Positions 11,130-22,619 of a stretch of 64,000 bases of DNA are shown in pieces. A program made the position numbers and the translations under genes. The stretch's first letter is position 1. Each line of letters starts with the position of its first letter. This DNA comes from Absidia repens (lineage: Eukaryota > Mucoromycota > Mucoromycetes > Mucorales > Cunninghamellaceae), in contig MCGE01000001.1 in the NCBI GenBank assembly GCA_002105175.1, positions 992,001 to 1,056,000 of the forward strand, read 5' to 3'. The notes under the pieces were generated by a model. The model saw nothing but the letters and a program-made list of their open reading frames with translations. It was not told the origin of the DNA and made no database searches.

Positions 11130-14100
11130 ATGCAACTTCTACTACTATTTATTCTTGTTTCATGTATTGGAAAAAGCTACTTACTACTGGCTTCCGCGTT
11201 GGATGAACCGTTGACGCCTATCCATCAACAAGGTCACTGTGCTATGCGTGGCCAATGTGACTCGAGCATGTTTGCAAGCTTACCGTGTGTGGATAACGGA
11301 CCTGCATCATTACCTGACACTGACGACTTTCGGAAACAACTCATCGATACCTGTGGCATCTCGTATCAAGAAGGACCTGTCTGCTGCGACTCATCTCAAC
11401 TGGCCAATTTGATGGAACAAGTCAAACGTGCTGAACCTATCATATCATCGTGTCCTGCTTGCTGGGAAAATTTTATGCAGTTTTGGTGCTCCTTCACATG
11501 CTCTCCTCACCAATCGACATTTGTCAACATTACCAGTAGCTATACCAAGGACAACAAGGCAGTTGTGGATCAAGCGGATTATTGGGTGGGCGATGGCTTT
11601 GGATCTCAATTCTTCGATAGCTGCAAAGATATCAAGTTTGGCTCCAGCAATGGGTACGCTATGGAATTCATTGGCGGCGGCGCAACGGATTGGCAAGGCT
11701 TGGTCAAGTTTATGGGGAAGAAACAGCTTCTGGGCAGTCCCTTTGAAATCGATTTCCCATCTTTGGATGCGATTCCGCGTGATGGACTTGCAAGATATGA
11801 CGACGCAGGCCAATCGTGCAGTAGTGGTGCCTATCGCTGTGCATGTGTCGATTGTCAAGCTGCATGCCCTGTACTTCCTCCAACCGATGGTGAAACCCCA
11901 GAATGCTATGTCGGTTTGCTGCGATGTTGGAGCTTTGCCATGGTGACTACCTATGGATCTATTCTCGTCCTCATGTCTATTTGGTTCATATCTCGGCAAC
12001 GCTGGATGATACTTTGGATTCAACATTGGTGGTATGACAATCAGGATGCATCAACAAGAGGAATGTATGAACCCGTGGCACTCTCGGAAGATCAACACCA
12101 CAGCAATTTCAACGACAGCGACGACGACGACGGTGACGGTGACGACAATAGCAGCAATCAACACCATGAAATGCTACTTGACCCTGATCATACTCCAAGG
12201 CGCTATTGGCTCAACACTCGTCTTCAAAGTTGGTTTTACTTCCAAGGTTTATTCTGTGCTCGTCATCCTTGGCTTGTGATCACCCTTGGGTTGGTCTTTG
12301 TATCTTTACTCTCCTGTGGCTGGTCTCGATTCTCGGTGGAACGCGATCCTGTCCATCTCTGGGTCGCTCGTGACTCGAAAGCATTGGCCGAAAAGACCCA
12401 TTTCGACGAAAACTTTTCTCCCTTTTATCGAACAACCCAACTCTTCCTCGTTAGCGAAACCCAAGATCAATCGGTGTTATCTGCTTCCCGACTGGAACAT
12501 CTCTTTGCTCTGGAAAAGGAAATCAGTACAATGGTATCAGATCAATATGGTTCTTCTTTGCAAGACGTGTGCTTCCATCCGAATGGTGACGCTTGTATTG
12601 TCCAATCGGTGACTGGTTATTGGCAAGGGGATGTCGCCAACTTCGACTCTGTGAATTGGCGTGACGATCTGGATGGTTGTGTGTCGGACCCAGCCAGTTG
12701 CCTCCCTGAATCATTGCAACCTCTCAAACCACAAATGGTTCTCGGCGGATACGAAACAGATGACAATGGACATACCAACTATCTTGATGCCAAAGCAATG
12801 GTGGTTACTTTTGTCCTGCGAAACTCTCTGGATACAACGGATATTGACAAGGCACATGATTGGGAAGTATCTCTTCTTTCCAATATTTTGTCAAAGGTGA
12901 ACGATCGACCTGAATGGAAAGGTGTTCGAATTACTTATTCAACCGAGGTAAGATGTGAGATTGTTTATGAAGAGAAGAAGACAAAAAAAAAAAATACTCA
13001 AGCATTTTATTATATTTGATTATCATCTTTAGAGCTCATTGGAAATCGAATTAAACCAATCCAGCAACACTGACGGACTGACTGTGGCAATCAGTTACTT
13101 GGTGATGTTTTTGTATGCATCAGTGGCATTGGGTCGATTCACTTCATGGAAGTTTCGCCGTTTGGTGGTGGAATCCAAATTCAGTCTTGGTGTTTGTGGA
13201 ATCTTGATTGTGATCTTCTCCGTATCAGCTTCGGTTGGACTCTTCTCATTGACTGGACGCAAAACAACATTGATCATCGCGGAGGTGATTCCGTTTTTGG
13301 TACTGGCTGTTGGTGTGGACAACATTTTTATTCTCTGCCATGAATTTGATCGACGACGACGGGCTGTGGAACAAAATGATCAGCGTAGTCATGATGATGA
13401 TGATGATGATGATGATGATGGCGACGACGGGATGCATACCTGTGGTGGTGGTGAATCTATTCAAGAAAGCGCTGCCAAAACACTTGGAAAAATGGGACCT
13501 AGCATTTTACTTAGCTCGCTCAGCGAAACAATTGCTTTTGGATTAGGAACTCTGGTCAGCATGCCAGCTGTCAGCAGTTTTGCTATCGTTGCCTCCACAG
13601 CTGTATTTGTCGACTTTTTGCTCCAGGTGACTTGTTTTGTGTCTTGTATGGTATTGGATGCCCATCGAACAGAGGTAAAAAACATATATAAATAAAAAAG
13701 AACGGGGTGTTATAATTTATATACTTACATATTACTTGATTTATACATATAGGCGAACCGCTTGGATTGTTTCCCATGTATTCGACTGCGAGTGCAAGAT
13801 AAGGTGGAAAAGGAAGGTTGGTTTGAAACCTGTTGGCGTCGTGGATTTGTGCCTACGGTTCTTTGTCATAAGACCAGCATCATCACCTGCCTTGGATTCC
13901 TTGGTCTGTTTATGTTTAATCTTGCCATGGTGCCACAAGTTGCTTTGGGATTGGATCAACGCATTGCCTTACCTTCAGACTCTTACCTGGTTCCTTACTT
14001 TAATGATTTGGATGCATACTTCAATGTGGGCCCTCCTTTGTATTTTGTGGTAACAGGCGCAAATCTGACAGAACGATCCAGACAAAAACAAATATGTGGT

Positions 14101-15525
14101 CGATTCCCTGGTTGCGATGAACATTCTTTGGCAACGATTCTGGAGCAAGAAAGAAAACGACCTCAAGTGTCTTATATTGGTGAACCCACAAGTGTTTGGT
14201 TGGATGACTATTTCCTCTGGACGAATCCCAATTTCCAATGCTGTCAATTGAAAAAGCAACGCCGTCGTCAGCAATCTATGAAGCAAATTCATCCTTGGAC
14301 CGCGTCAAGTCGAAACGGCAGAAAACTGTGCGGTGACTTTGATATGAATTGTGAACCCTGTGTCCCAGATTGGTTGGTCTCTGATATGGATACTTTGCCT
14401 GAAGGGCAAGATTTTTTGGACTTTTATGACTTATGGATTAACATGCCGCCAAGCGAAACATGTCCATTGGGTGGTAAGGCTGCGTATGGTGATGCAATCG
14501 TAGTCTCAAGTGGAAGGGGTGATGATGGTCAGTCGGTCGGTACAATTGAAACATCACACTTTAGAACGTTTCACACTCCATTGAAGAATCAAAATGACTT
14601 TATTCAGGCCTATGCAGCAGCTCGACGGATTGCCAACCAACTAGGGGACTCTCTGGACCTTGATGTGTACCCTTATTCTGTGTTTTACATCTTCTTTGAA
14701 CAATATAGTCAAATCATCAAAATGGCGGTGGAGCTTTTAGGCTTGGCTATGGTAGCTATCTTTGTGATTACAAGCGCTCTTTTGGGTAGCCTTCGATCAG
14801 GAACCATTGTGATGGTGGTGGTGGCTATGATTCTTACAAATGTAATTGGTACGATGGCTCTCTGGGGAATCAGTTTGAATGCTGTCAGTTTGGTCAATCT
14901 TGTTATTTGTGTGGGTATTAGTGTCGAATTCTGCTGCCATATAGCCCGAGCATTCATGGTCTCTTCGGGTACCAAAGAAGAAAGGGCTGCAAAGAGCTTG
15001 ACGGATGTCGGTAGTTCGGTAAGTTAGGGCTGGAGTGAAAGTGAAGGTCATGCATGATATTTTTTATTTAGAATATGTAGGTAGCTAATTATTTGTTTCA
15101 TTTTAGGTCTTCTGTGGCATCACTCTGACGAAATTTGCCGGAATTATTGTGCTAGCCTTTACGAAATCAAAGATCTTTGAAGTCTATTATTTCAGAATGT
15201 GTAAGTTATATGGGAAGAAGAAAAGAGTTCTACGGAAATGGCATATATAAACTGACTTTGTATTTTTTTTTTAACGATAGACCTTTCTATTGTTGTATAT
15301 GGGGCACTACATGGACTTATTTTGTTACCTATCCTTCTCAGCCTTTATGGCGGCAAAGGTATGTCACTTTTATCAGAATTCAACGAAAATGGTTTTGTAT
15401 GGGATTGGCCCCGAAGCGAACAAGGATTACTGATTGAAGACCGGGACAGTTTTGATCAAGTATTGGTTACCGATATGCCTTCTCGTGGTCGACAAGGACG
15501 ATTTTCCAACGGTGCATTAGAATAA
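11130..15525 (+). CDS. NPC1: Niemann-Pick C1-type sterol transporter
   Basis: Five exons: 11130-12947, 13033-13674, 13753-15018, 15107-15200, 15281-15525; 1354 residues (human about 1278). Exports sterol from the lysosome/vacuole lumen into its membrane. A signal peptide ([20 protein letters not shown]) is followed by the Cys-rich N-terminal sterol-binding domain ([35 protein letters not shown]) to about residue 250. A first membrane segment lies at about 270-285. The sterol-sensing domain begins near 620 ([20 protein letters not shown]) and includes [14 protein letters not shown]. An acidic run of nine Asp near residue 726 interrupts the loop after this helix and looks like lineage-specific low complexity. 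The second lumenal domain ([19 protein letters not shown]) and the last helices ([14 protein letters not shown]) complete the family layout. The first ATG with a signal peptide fixes the start. Confidence 0.96.
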
Positions 15526-15892
15526 ATTTAGTGTAGATGTATGTGTAGTCATTATATTATATATATTATATCAATATATCAGTATTTTATTGTTGAAAAA
15601 AAAAGATTGACTTTATATTTGTATTGTCCGTATCCCCCCCCAAAATAGAATCATGAATTTTTTTAGACACCCCCCCATAGATATTAAGTTTTATTTTCGA
15701 GACTTTCTCCTTTTTTCTGCTGTTCATTTTTTTTCACTTTTCTTCCCTCTATCCCTCACTTTTTTTCAATTTTTTTATTTTGAACTTTTTTTTTGTTGTC
15801 CATCACCTTGATTTTTTTTTTTTTTTTTACTGAACCTCCCTTTATAGTTACTCTTACACTTAGTGATATTTTTTTATTTTACTTTATCTCTG
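15526..15892. other. Intergenic between NPC1 and GATA/PHD gene
   Basis: Same-direction spacer of 367 bases. It holds AT-rich 3' sequence of NPC1, two poly-C runs (15635, 15670) and a pyrimidine-rich leader before the next start. No gene. Confidence 0.4.
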
Positions 15893-17325
15893 ATGTCCGT
15901 TCTCTCTACATGCTACAATACTCTTGGCTTTGGACGCTGGGAGGAATTGTGTCACGAGTTCATGGCCTCTGTCTTACCAATGGATGATCCAAGAATGTCA
16001 ATCGATGATTTGTCAAGTCCGACGTGGCGCATCATTTTCCTCAAGGACGATTGTTTTTTACAGCCTTCATGCGAGGTGACTACTTCTTCTTCTGATCCCG
16101 ACTCCTTAGCAAATTCGATCATCTCGGCCACCACTACTCACCATCACCATTATGAGGAGGAGACCGACAGTCATACCATTCCTTCTTCTCCTTCTAGCAT
16201 GATTGAACCTCTTTTTGACGAAATTGATTTAAATCATCAACATCAGCAAAATCATCAAACTCAGCGTCTCAACTTTACTTGTACGGAATCCATTGGACGG
16301 ACAAGTGGGTCGCCATCATTATCCCGCTCATCGTCGTTGTCGTTATCTGATGATGATGATGATGATCAAGTACGGAACCGATCACCTCAACCACGTGGCT
16401 CACCAAAAATCATTCAGCAGCAGCAACAGCAGCGAAAACGGAAACGACCATCTCAGAAAAAAATAGGTCAAAAACAACAGCGGACACAAAAACGATACAA
16501 GCAACATGATACAACGGCTATTTCAACCACTACGGTTACTTCAATTACCAATACCTCTGCGGCGACTACTCTTTTTGAACAACTCTCTTTTGATGGCATC
16601 AATTGGTGTCGCTATTGTGGGACAACTGAAGGTGTAAATTGGCGGCCTGGTCCATGGGGAAAACGAACATTGTGCAAGTAAGGTTGAATTATTATTGTTT
16701 ATCTTACTTTTTTTTATTTTTTTATTTGCTGACCCCCTTTTATTCTTTCAGCAAACATGGGTGTGACTTCAAGGGATATGGACTAGCAAGCCGTTTACCT
16801 CGATTGGATTTATCTAGTTATAGACATGAACTTATCGAAGATCGTCACCGTCCAGTGATTCAAGAATTCTGTTCCATTTGTCAAGAACGAGGTGGCCATC
16901 AGCATCAATTGAAACATTCACAGCGACGGAATCCGCAATCTCAATCAAAACGAAGTATCAGTACCACAGAAAAAGGCGATGATGATGATGATAACGATCA
17001 TGATAGCAGTGAAGAATTGGTTGCATGTGATGGAGGCTGTTCACGTGCATTCCACCGACATTGCTTTGTTACGGACAAGGAAGACGGCAATGGCTCTGCC
17101 GCTTGGGTGGATCAATTAGACAAATCATCATTGTGGTTTTGTAGTCCTTCATGTTCTGAAAATAGAAGAAAGAAACGAGTTGGTAAGTTTTTAATACATA
17201 TCGGAAGTTCCTTCCCCCCGCTTGTCACTCGTCGCTAATTTTTTTTTTATTTCTTTTATATTTGCTTTTTAGTGGTGGACTTGCCCCGAAAACAACCCCT
17301 GATGCGTCCTCTGAAAAAAGAATAA
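15893..17325 (+). CDS. GATA-like zinc finger plus PHD finger protein
   Basis: Three exons: 15893-16677, 16752-17182, 17273-17325; 422 residues. Likely nuclear chromatin or DNA-binding factor. The N-terminus (about 1-50) has an unassigned conserved-looking region (GRWEELCHEFMASVLPMDD). A long Ser/Gln/His/Asp-rich linker with basic KRKRPSQKK follows. At about 240-268 there is a GATA-type finger: WCRYCGTTEGVNWRPGPWG then TLCNKHGC. The fourth ligand position reads His instead of Cys in CNKH, with a Cys two residues on. A PHD-type cluster follows at about 302-400: CSICQERGG, a spacer, LVACDGGCSRAFHRHCF, and LWFCSPSC. The intron at 16678 splits the GATA finger and rejoins in frame. The short last exon gives a basic tail (PLMRPLKKE). 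GATA plus PHD co-occurrence suggests a histone reader; target unknown. Confidence 0.82.
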
Positions 17326-18757
17326 ATACACAAATATATTGTATGCCTATTTTATTTTATTATTTTATTTTTACACTCACTCCTTCTCCTTTATTTCTTT
17401 CATCTATTTATCATATACAAATAAAAAACTTTCATCCTTTTTATTCACCTTCTGTCACCTGCCTTTTGATCATGCTTTGATTTTTTAAAACTCCGGATTT
17501 TTTTTATTGGTACTGGATTTTTGGGAAGTCGTTTCTCTTCTCATTGTTTATGCGGCAAGGAAGCAAGCAATCAACAATACTCTAACGTGTATGTATTTAT
17601 TATGACTAGTCATACTGGATTATAGTTGGTGTCAATTGGGTCCACTAGTGACATTGGAACACCGGGAAGGACTATTTGCGCATATTGACGGGAATCGATG
17701 TACGAAGCAGCACTGAAATGAAAAAAAGCTTTGGGCTTTTAGGTAAATACACTTTCCAAGGACTATAGAAAAGGGCAGTACTGAATCAATTATCTTCTCC
17801 ATAGTACATGATTTCTAACTTGTGGACGCGGTCAACTGAACTGGATAATTGCCGGCAGGCAAATAACCGGGCGGTGGGGGGATTTATGCTCGAAAGCCAA
17901 CATCACAAGTAAAACTTTTTTTTTATTTACATATATTTGTCTGTTGAAGCTGTACCAATGAATATATATTAATAGTAATTTTTTTTTCTCTTGATCTTGA
18001 TGGCAATAAGCTCTTTTTATATCCATGAACGCATTGATCATCAACAATTTCACCAGGGAAATGCTTTTGGACTGATTACATATTGTTCGGTCGATCGCCA
18101 TGAATCAACAATTTGGGAGTCAATTCATTGGAGAACAATTGGGGGATAATGGAAGTGACAAATACGGGAAGAGCGATGAACATGGACCGTCAACAATAAA
18201 CATAGGCATGGTATCTACAATCTTAATATCAACGACAGCGACCAACGCTCATCGCACCACACAACCAGCTGCCACTTGAGAACTATTATCACAAGCACAA
18301 CACACCGTATGTCAATAATGCAAAGCGTTAAAAATAGCTATAGAATTGATGATATATACACACAAATAGTGATAGAATAGATGAGTGCATACACAATAGT
18401 GGTAGAATTGATTATATATTTACAAGTAGTGATAGAAGTGATGATATATATAGATATAGACAACTTTTTTCTTTAGAATAAATTTTTATTGAATTTTTAT
18501 TGATCAACAAAGACATGAATTGAATAATATATACAAGTAATAACGATAGAAGAGGGGTTAGCTATATGTAGAGTGGAGAGAGGGGTGTAGAAAATATATC
18601 CAAAAAGCGAAACAGGGGGGATCAATGATGAATGTAGGACTGTGAAGATAAATATATATATAAAGAAGAAGCATGTATGTACAGTACAAAAGGGCAGGGG
18701 AGGGAGGGAGGGAAAGAGGGGGGGGGGTTGAATCTAAAACTATGACTGAAAAAACCC
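17326..18757. other. Convergent intergenic region
   Basis: About 1.4 kb between convergent genes. No gene recognised. It contains a small tandem repeat (see 18337-18456) and a purine-rich run GGGAGGGAGGGAAAGAGGGG near 18700-18728 inside the 3' flank of the F-box gene. Confidence 0.45.
18337..18456. repeat. Short tandem repeat, about 30-base unit, four copies
   Basis: Four imperfect units of about 30 bases built on GTGATAGAATTGATGATATA followed by TACACAAATA, starting near 18337, 18369, 18399 and 18429. Confidence 0.7.
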
Positions 18758-20011
18758 TCAGGAGGACCAGGCAATATGATGTTCGGCAAAAAGTAAAAAT
18801 CCTTGGGCCACCCAGCGTTGACGGACATCGTCCCGTTGACAAAATTCCAAGCAGATAGTATCATCTTCCCGATGCTCGTAGACAAACACACAATCAAAGA
18901 CATCACCTTTCTTTAGCCCTCCTTTGCGTACATTCCGTTTCAATCGACATTGGTAGAGTGTTTGCAAAAGGCACGGTCGCCATCCACGATGATAATAGGT
19001 CCTGTAGTAATCGTAATATCCGAGAGGTGACGATGGCTGTAGTTCGCGATAATCAGGTCGTATCGATGTGTGTCCCACCTCGAGCAATTCCGCCCATGAA
19101 CTATCACTGATGATGCCTTCGTCTTCATACCATAGTGTTCCGTAATGACAATTGAGTTGTTGGTCAAATCCAGTCACAGAGTTGGTATCGTGGATCAAAG
19201 CAAAAAGGGTGTCGCCCGCCGAAGGTATAGGAGGAGGAAATGCCGAGGGCGTGGGGGATGGTGGAGGAGACGGGGTTCCGTTCGTCGTTAGTGTTGAAGA
19301 AAAAGCTTCTTTTTTGTCGTCGTTGCTGCTGTTGAAGTCGTTGCTGTGATCTACAGGCTTAGTTGTTGCTGTTGTATTTTGAAGCGTCACATGGTAATAA
19401 ACACGTCGAGGAGCTCCATTTACAACCCGATGTCGGTTGCATGTCATTGCTGAAGCCATTAATGTTTTGTTCACCAAAGTCGGGATGGTCAGTTTACCAG
19501 AAACTGTGTTGTTGCCGGTGTTATTGTTTGCAGTAATGGTTCGATGGTGGTGGCGTTGCTGAGGAGGATGCTGATGTTGGTGATAATGGTGATAGCTAGA
19601 CCGCTTCCCACTGAAAGCTTGTAAGATCATTTTTTTGATGGTGCTGTTCGGATAGTCGACAAAGTAGCAAAAATGAGATGTCGGTACTAATTCTAAAAGG
19701 ACAATGGCAAATACTGATGATAGTGGAATGGGTGACGATGCTAAAAACTGACAAAGTGTAGAGCGGTATAGCTGCTGTTTATGTCGCAAAGATTCAGATT
19801 CGTCCATGGTGCTAATGTTGCTGTTACTCGAATTCCAGTCATCGTCGTCGACAAGCGCTCGAGAGAGGAAAGAGTAGCGGGTGTTGAATGATCGACCAAT
19901 ATGATAGAGCGAGGGATGAATCATGCATAGTTGGTGATAATCGTAAGGTATATCAGTGTAATCAAACATGGAACACAACAGCTCATTCGGTAAATCAAGT
20001 AAAGACACCAT
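18758..20011 (-). CDS. F-box domain protein
   Basis: Single exon, 417 residues, start at the ATG giving MVSLLDLPNELLCSMFDYTD. Residues about 4-45 match the F-box core (LPNELLCSMFDY...YHQLCMIHPSLYHIG), so a role as an SCF ubiquitin ligase adaptor is likely. The middle is low complexity (His/Gln/Asn/Thr/Pro). The C-terminal 140 residues look folded (TLFALIHDTNSVTGFDQQ, GTLWYEDEGIISDSSWAELL, GDVFDCVFVYEHREDDTICL) but I cannot assign them to a known recognition domain. It is convergent with the GATA/PHD gene. Lack of introns is unusual among its neighbours, most of which are interrupted. Confidence 0.82.
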   Translation of the reverse strand: MVSLLDLPNELLCSMFDYTDIPYDYHQLCMIHPSLYHIGRSFNTRYSFLSRALVDDDDWNSSNSNISTMDESESLRHKQQLYRSTLCQFLASSPIPLSSVFAIVLLELVPTSHFCYFVDYPNSTIKKMILQAFSGKRSSYHHYHQHQHPPQQRHHHRTITANNNTGNNTVSGKLTIPTLVNKTLMASAMTCNRHRVVNGAPRRVYYHVTLQNTTATTKPVDHSNDFNSSNDDKKEAFSSTLTTNGTPSPPPSPTPSAFPPPIPSAGDTLFALIHDTNSVTGFDQQLNCHYGTLWYEDEGIISDSSWAELLEVGHTSIRPDYRELQPSSPLGYYDYYRTYYHRGWRPCLLQTLYQCRLKRNVRKGGLKKGDVFDCVFVYEHREDDTICLEFCQRDDVRQRWVAQGFLLFAEHHIAWSS

Positions 20012-20586
20012 AGTCAATTCTTTACTTTATAAAAAAAAATACAAGGAAAAGACCGATAGAGAAAAAGTGAAGGAGGGGTGGGGGGGTTTTTTCAAAAAGA
20101 AAAAAAGACAATTTATATTTCTGAGCGACTACGCCTAATTTCTGAGGTCCGATGATGTATTGATTGTGCATAGTTGGCCAAAGCACAGATAACTCACTAA
20201 GATTAAATCTTAAAAAAGAGAATGACCTTTATTTTTTTAAGAAAAAAATGGAGGTGAATAAAAAGTGGGGTGAAGTGTGGTCATACTTCAAGTCAATGAC
20301 GTTATACATGGTAAGATGAATATTATCATTGTCCACCTGTTGATCCACTAAAAGTAAATTATACATAAAAAGTAGAAATTTTGTCAAAATCGGATCACAA
20401 GTTATCCAAAGTGGGTATCATTAGACCCTTCTACACCTTTTTTTAGACCTATTTTTTTTTTTTTACATTCCTTTCATTTAAACACGTATTCAAAAACGTA
20501 TTCAAAATTATATGCTATTTATATTGTACATAACATATTGGAGTTATAGTCAATACCACATATTGAACACAAAATGAAAAAAGGAA
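20012..20586. other. Intergenic
   Basis: 5' flank of the F-box gene plus AT-rich sequence. A purine-rich run with eight G lies at 20069-20088. No gene recognised. Confidence 0.4.
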
Positions 20587-21212
20587 TTAAAAAATAATCA
20601 CTGGGTCATATAGGCTGCAGTTACCACCATGCACCCACTCCTGAGTTTTAATCCTGGTCCCAGTTAAAAGCAAGAGACCAGTCCTTTCAGGAATATTATA
20701 TCGTTGATGATCGAGTAACCCCATGAGCCAACCACCTTGCATCATACAGATAATACTGTGGAAACTAAAATAATATTTGTGCATTGGTCAGGATAATACG
20801 AAATCAAGAGTCTTGGGTTGGCTTTTCTTTATGATACCGAGCTTAACGATCGTTTTTAAATACCGCTTTACATCATAAGCGTTCAGGAACAGGCACCATG
20901 TGACAAGCCGGAAATAATTCCATTTGGTCTGCATCCTTTGATACGTTTGTATAACAATCAAGTTGTCTTGATGCAAATAACATCATAAACATAAAATCAA
21001 TACCTAAAATCACCATCATATACATTAACAATATCCCCAAAAACAATAAGCCCTCGAATATGATAATACTGGAAACCATTAGAATATTGCCATGAAATAT
21101 TGTACCATCTATTCTGGGTGAGACTGGATGCAAATATAGACTCATAATATCCATTTTGAGCAAAATCGTTGTTGGTAGAGCTATAAACATTAGCAAAACA
21201 CGGTAAAAACAA
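20587..21212 (-). pseudogene. Decayed coding remnant, unknown
   Basis: Several overlapping minus-strand frames look like pieces of one broken protein: upstream NRWYNISWQYSNGFQYYHIR and GLIVFGDIVNVYDGDF (21212-20997), then, after a frame change, DADQMELFPACHMVPVP and the frames down to 20587. No continuous frame or plausible splice pattern joins them. It lies next to a repeat copy, so a dead transposon protein is possible, but no transposase motif is visible. Low confidence. Confidence 0.35.
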
Positions 21213-21369
21213 TAAATTTGTCTAATTAAATCACTCCATAGGCGTAACCCACGTCTGGAACCCGATCAAAAGCATACACAAGAGATTTATAGGAATCAAG
21301 AAGGGGATTATGGAGAGGTCAACACTAATCTAAAATGACAAGTATAAAAAAGATCTAATTTGCTGTAGA

Positions 21370-22112
21370 AGGTAAACAAAATATGAAAAAAACTGTAAAT
21401 GGACATCTTTTATTGAAGCATGGCAGTTGTCAGTGCTGATCTGAAGCAGCCATGGTAAAAAGCAAACTATAGCACAAGGCATGACAGAGACTAATGAAAC
21501 ATTTATTTCATTGAAGCTGGTAAAAGAGGCATGTTTTATTCAAATGTAGATACACACTATGGACAAACTAACATTAAACTAAGCTAATGAAGACCCCCAA
21601 AAAGTCATTTCATGGCAGGCCAAAATCCTGAATCCAAAATGAAAGGGTTTCTGATGTGTTACTGAAATAAAGTGAATTCTCAGTCGGAGTCAAGTTTAGA
21701 TATTTTTTAGCTTTATTCTTTTTTATATATTTTATTCAATCTTTTATTTTTCCCTTTTTCTTTCTTTACCCTCTCTCTCACTTATATTACTCATCACAAC
21801 CGTTTTGATATAACGGTAAGTATTTCTTTATCCTCCCCTCTCTTCCCCTTATTTTATTTTCTGTTTTTTTATTTATATTTTTCTTTTAATAAATCAGGTT
21901 TTTATTGGGTTATATATTTGTCTATACATTTCAGTTTCCCCATGCATCTTGTAATCCCTGATCTGAAACACCTTCTAAACTAGTCCTGACACTAATCTAA
22001 GATCACCACAACCTTGGAGAAGTTGAATGACGAAGAAAAAAAAAAAAAAAAAAAAAGTGAAAAGAGAGCAATAAAATAAAATAAATATTCACGTGTGCGG
22101 AATTTGAAATCT
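21370..22112 (-). repeat. Dispersed repeat copy R4, interrupted by a solo-LTR-like insertion
   Basis: Minus-oriented copy. Its CACGTG end is at 22090-22095, with an A tract at 22036-22056 and the blocks TCTAAACTAGTCCTGACAC (21975) and CCAAAATGAAAGGG (21634). The expected GGGTTTCCCCATGCAT is split by 282 extra bases (21652-21933). Excluding that insertion the copy covers about 460 bases. Confidence 0.8.
21652..21933. mobile_element. Solo-LTR-like insertion with 5-bp target duplication
   Basis: A 282-base segment splits repeat copy R4. It begins TGATGTG and ends CATTTCA (TG...CA, as in LTRs), and is flanked on both sides by GTTTC (21647-21651 and 21934-21938). Uninterrupted copies have a single GTTTC at this point (GGGTTTCCCC on this strand), so the duplication is real. 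The interior has a TATA-like TTTTTATATATTTTATTC and AATAAATC, and an internal GTAAGT...TCAG stretch. No internal coding region is present. Interpretation as a solo LTR left by recombination is an inference. Confidence 0.75.
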
Positions 22113-22385
22113 TTTCTGTGAACGCAGTTCTGGTCATTCCCAGATGTTTTTTTTTCGATAACCCCTTCCAGTGAAAAACAACAACAACACAAAATAAGGT
22201 TCCAAAATATCGTTGTCTTGTTAGATATTATATGGGTACGCACGTCAGAATAACGATGCTGTTTGTTTTTCTGTTGATAATGCTATTGTGGGTCCGTACT
22301 ATACAAGTCATTCTGCCCTATACCCACTCTGCCTTCCGCCGTCACCGCCAAAGCAAAACCATGGTCCTATAATATTTAGCAGAAG

Positions 22386-22416
<31 letters not shown>

Positions 22417-22619
22417 GACACAATATAATAGATATTTAAATAAAAATTTATTTGACAGCTAACTAATAATCAAAACAGGAGAAGAGCGACTAAACTAAAC
22501 ACCTAATAGAATGCGATATCAAAAAGAATCAAGATTTTCAAGCCCTAATAGTGACATAAACAACGAATAAAATGATGAACAAATCCATTATATACCGTAC
22601 GTATTTTATTTTATTTTAC
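22113..22619. other. Intergenic, 3' flank of bleomycin hydrolase gene
   Basis: Contains an (AT)n microsatellite at about 22390-22414 and AT-rich 3' flank. No gene recognised. Confidence 0.4.

Noticed and set aside
11445..12026. 193-codon minus-strand open frame
   Set aside because: Lies opposite the NPC1 N-terminal domain; the NPC1 reading has signal peptide and conserved cysteines.
18337..18456. 30-base tandem units as a CRISPR-like array
   Set aside because: Units are contiguous and imperfect without spacers; a simple minisatellite.
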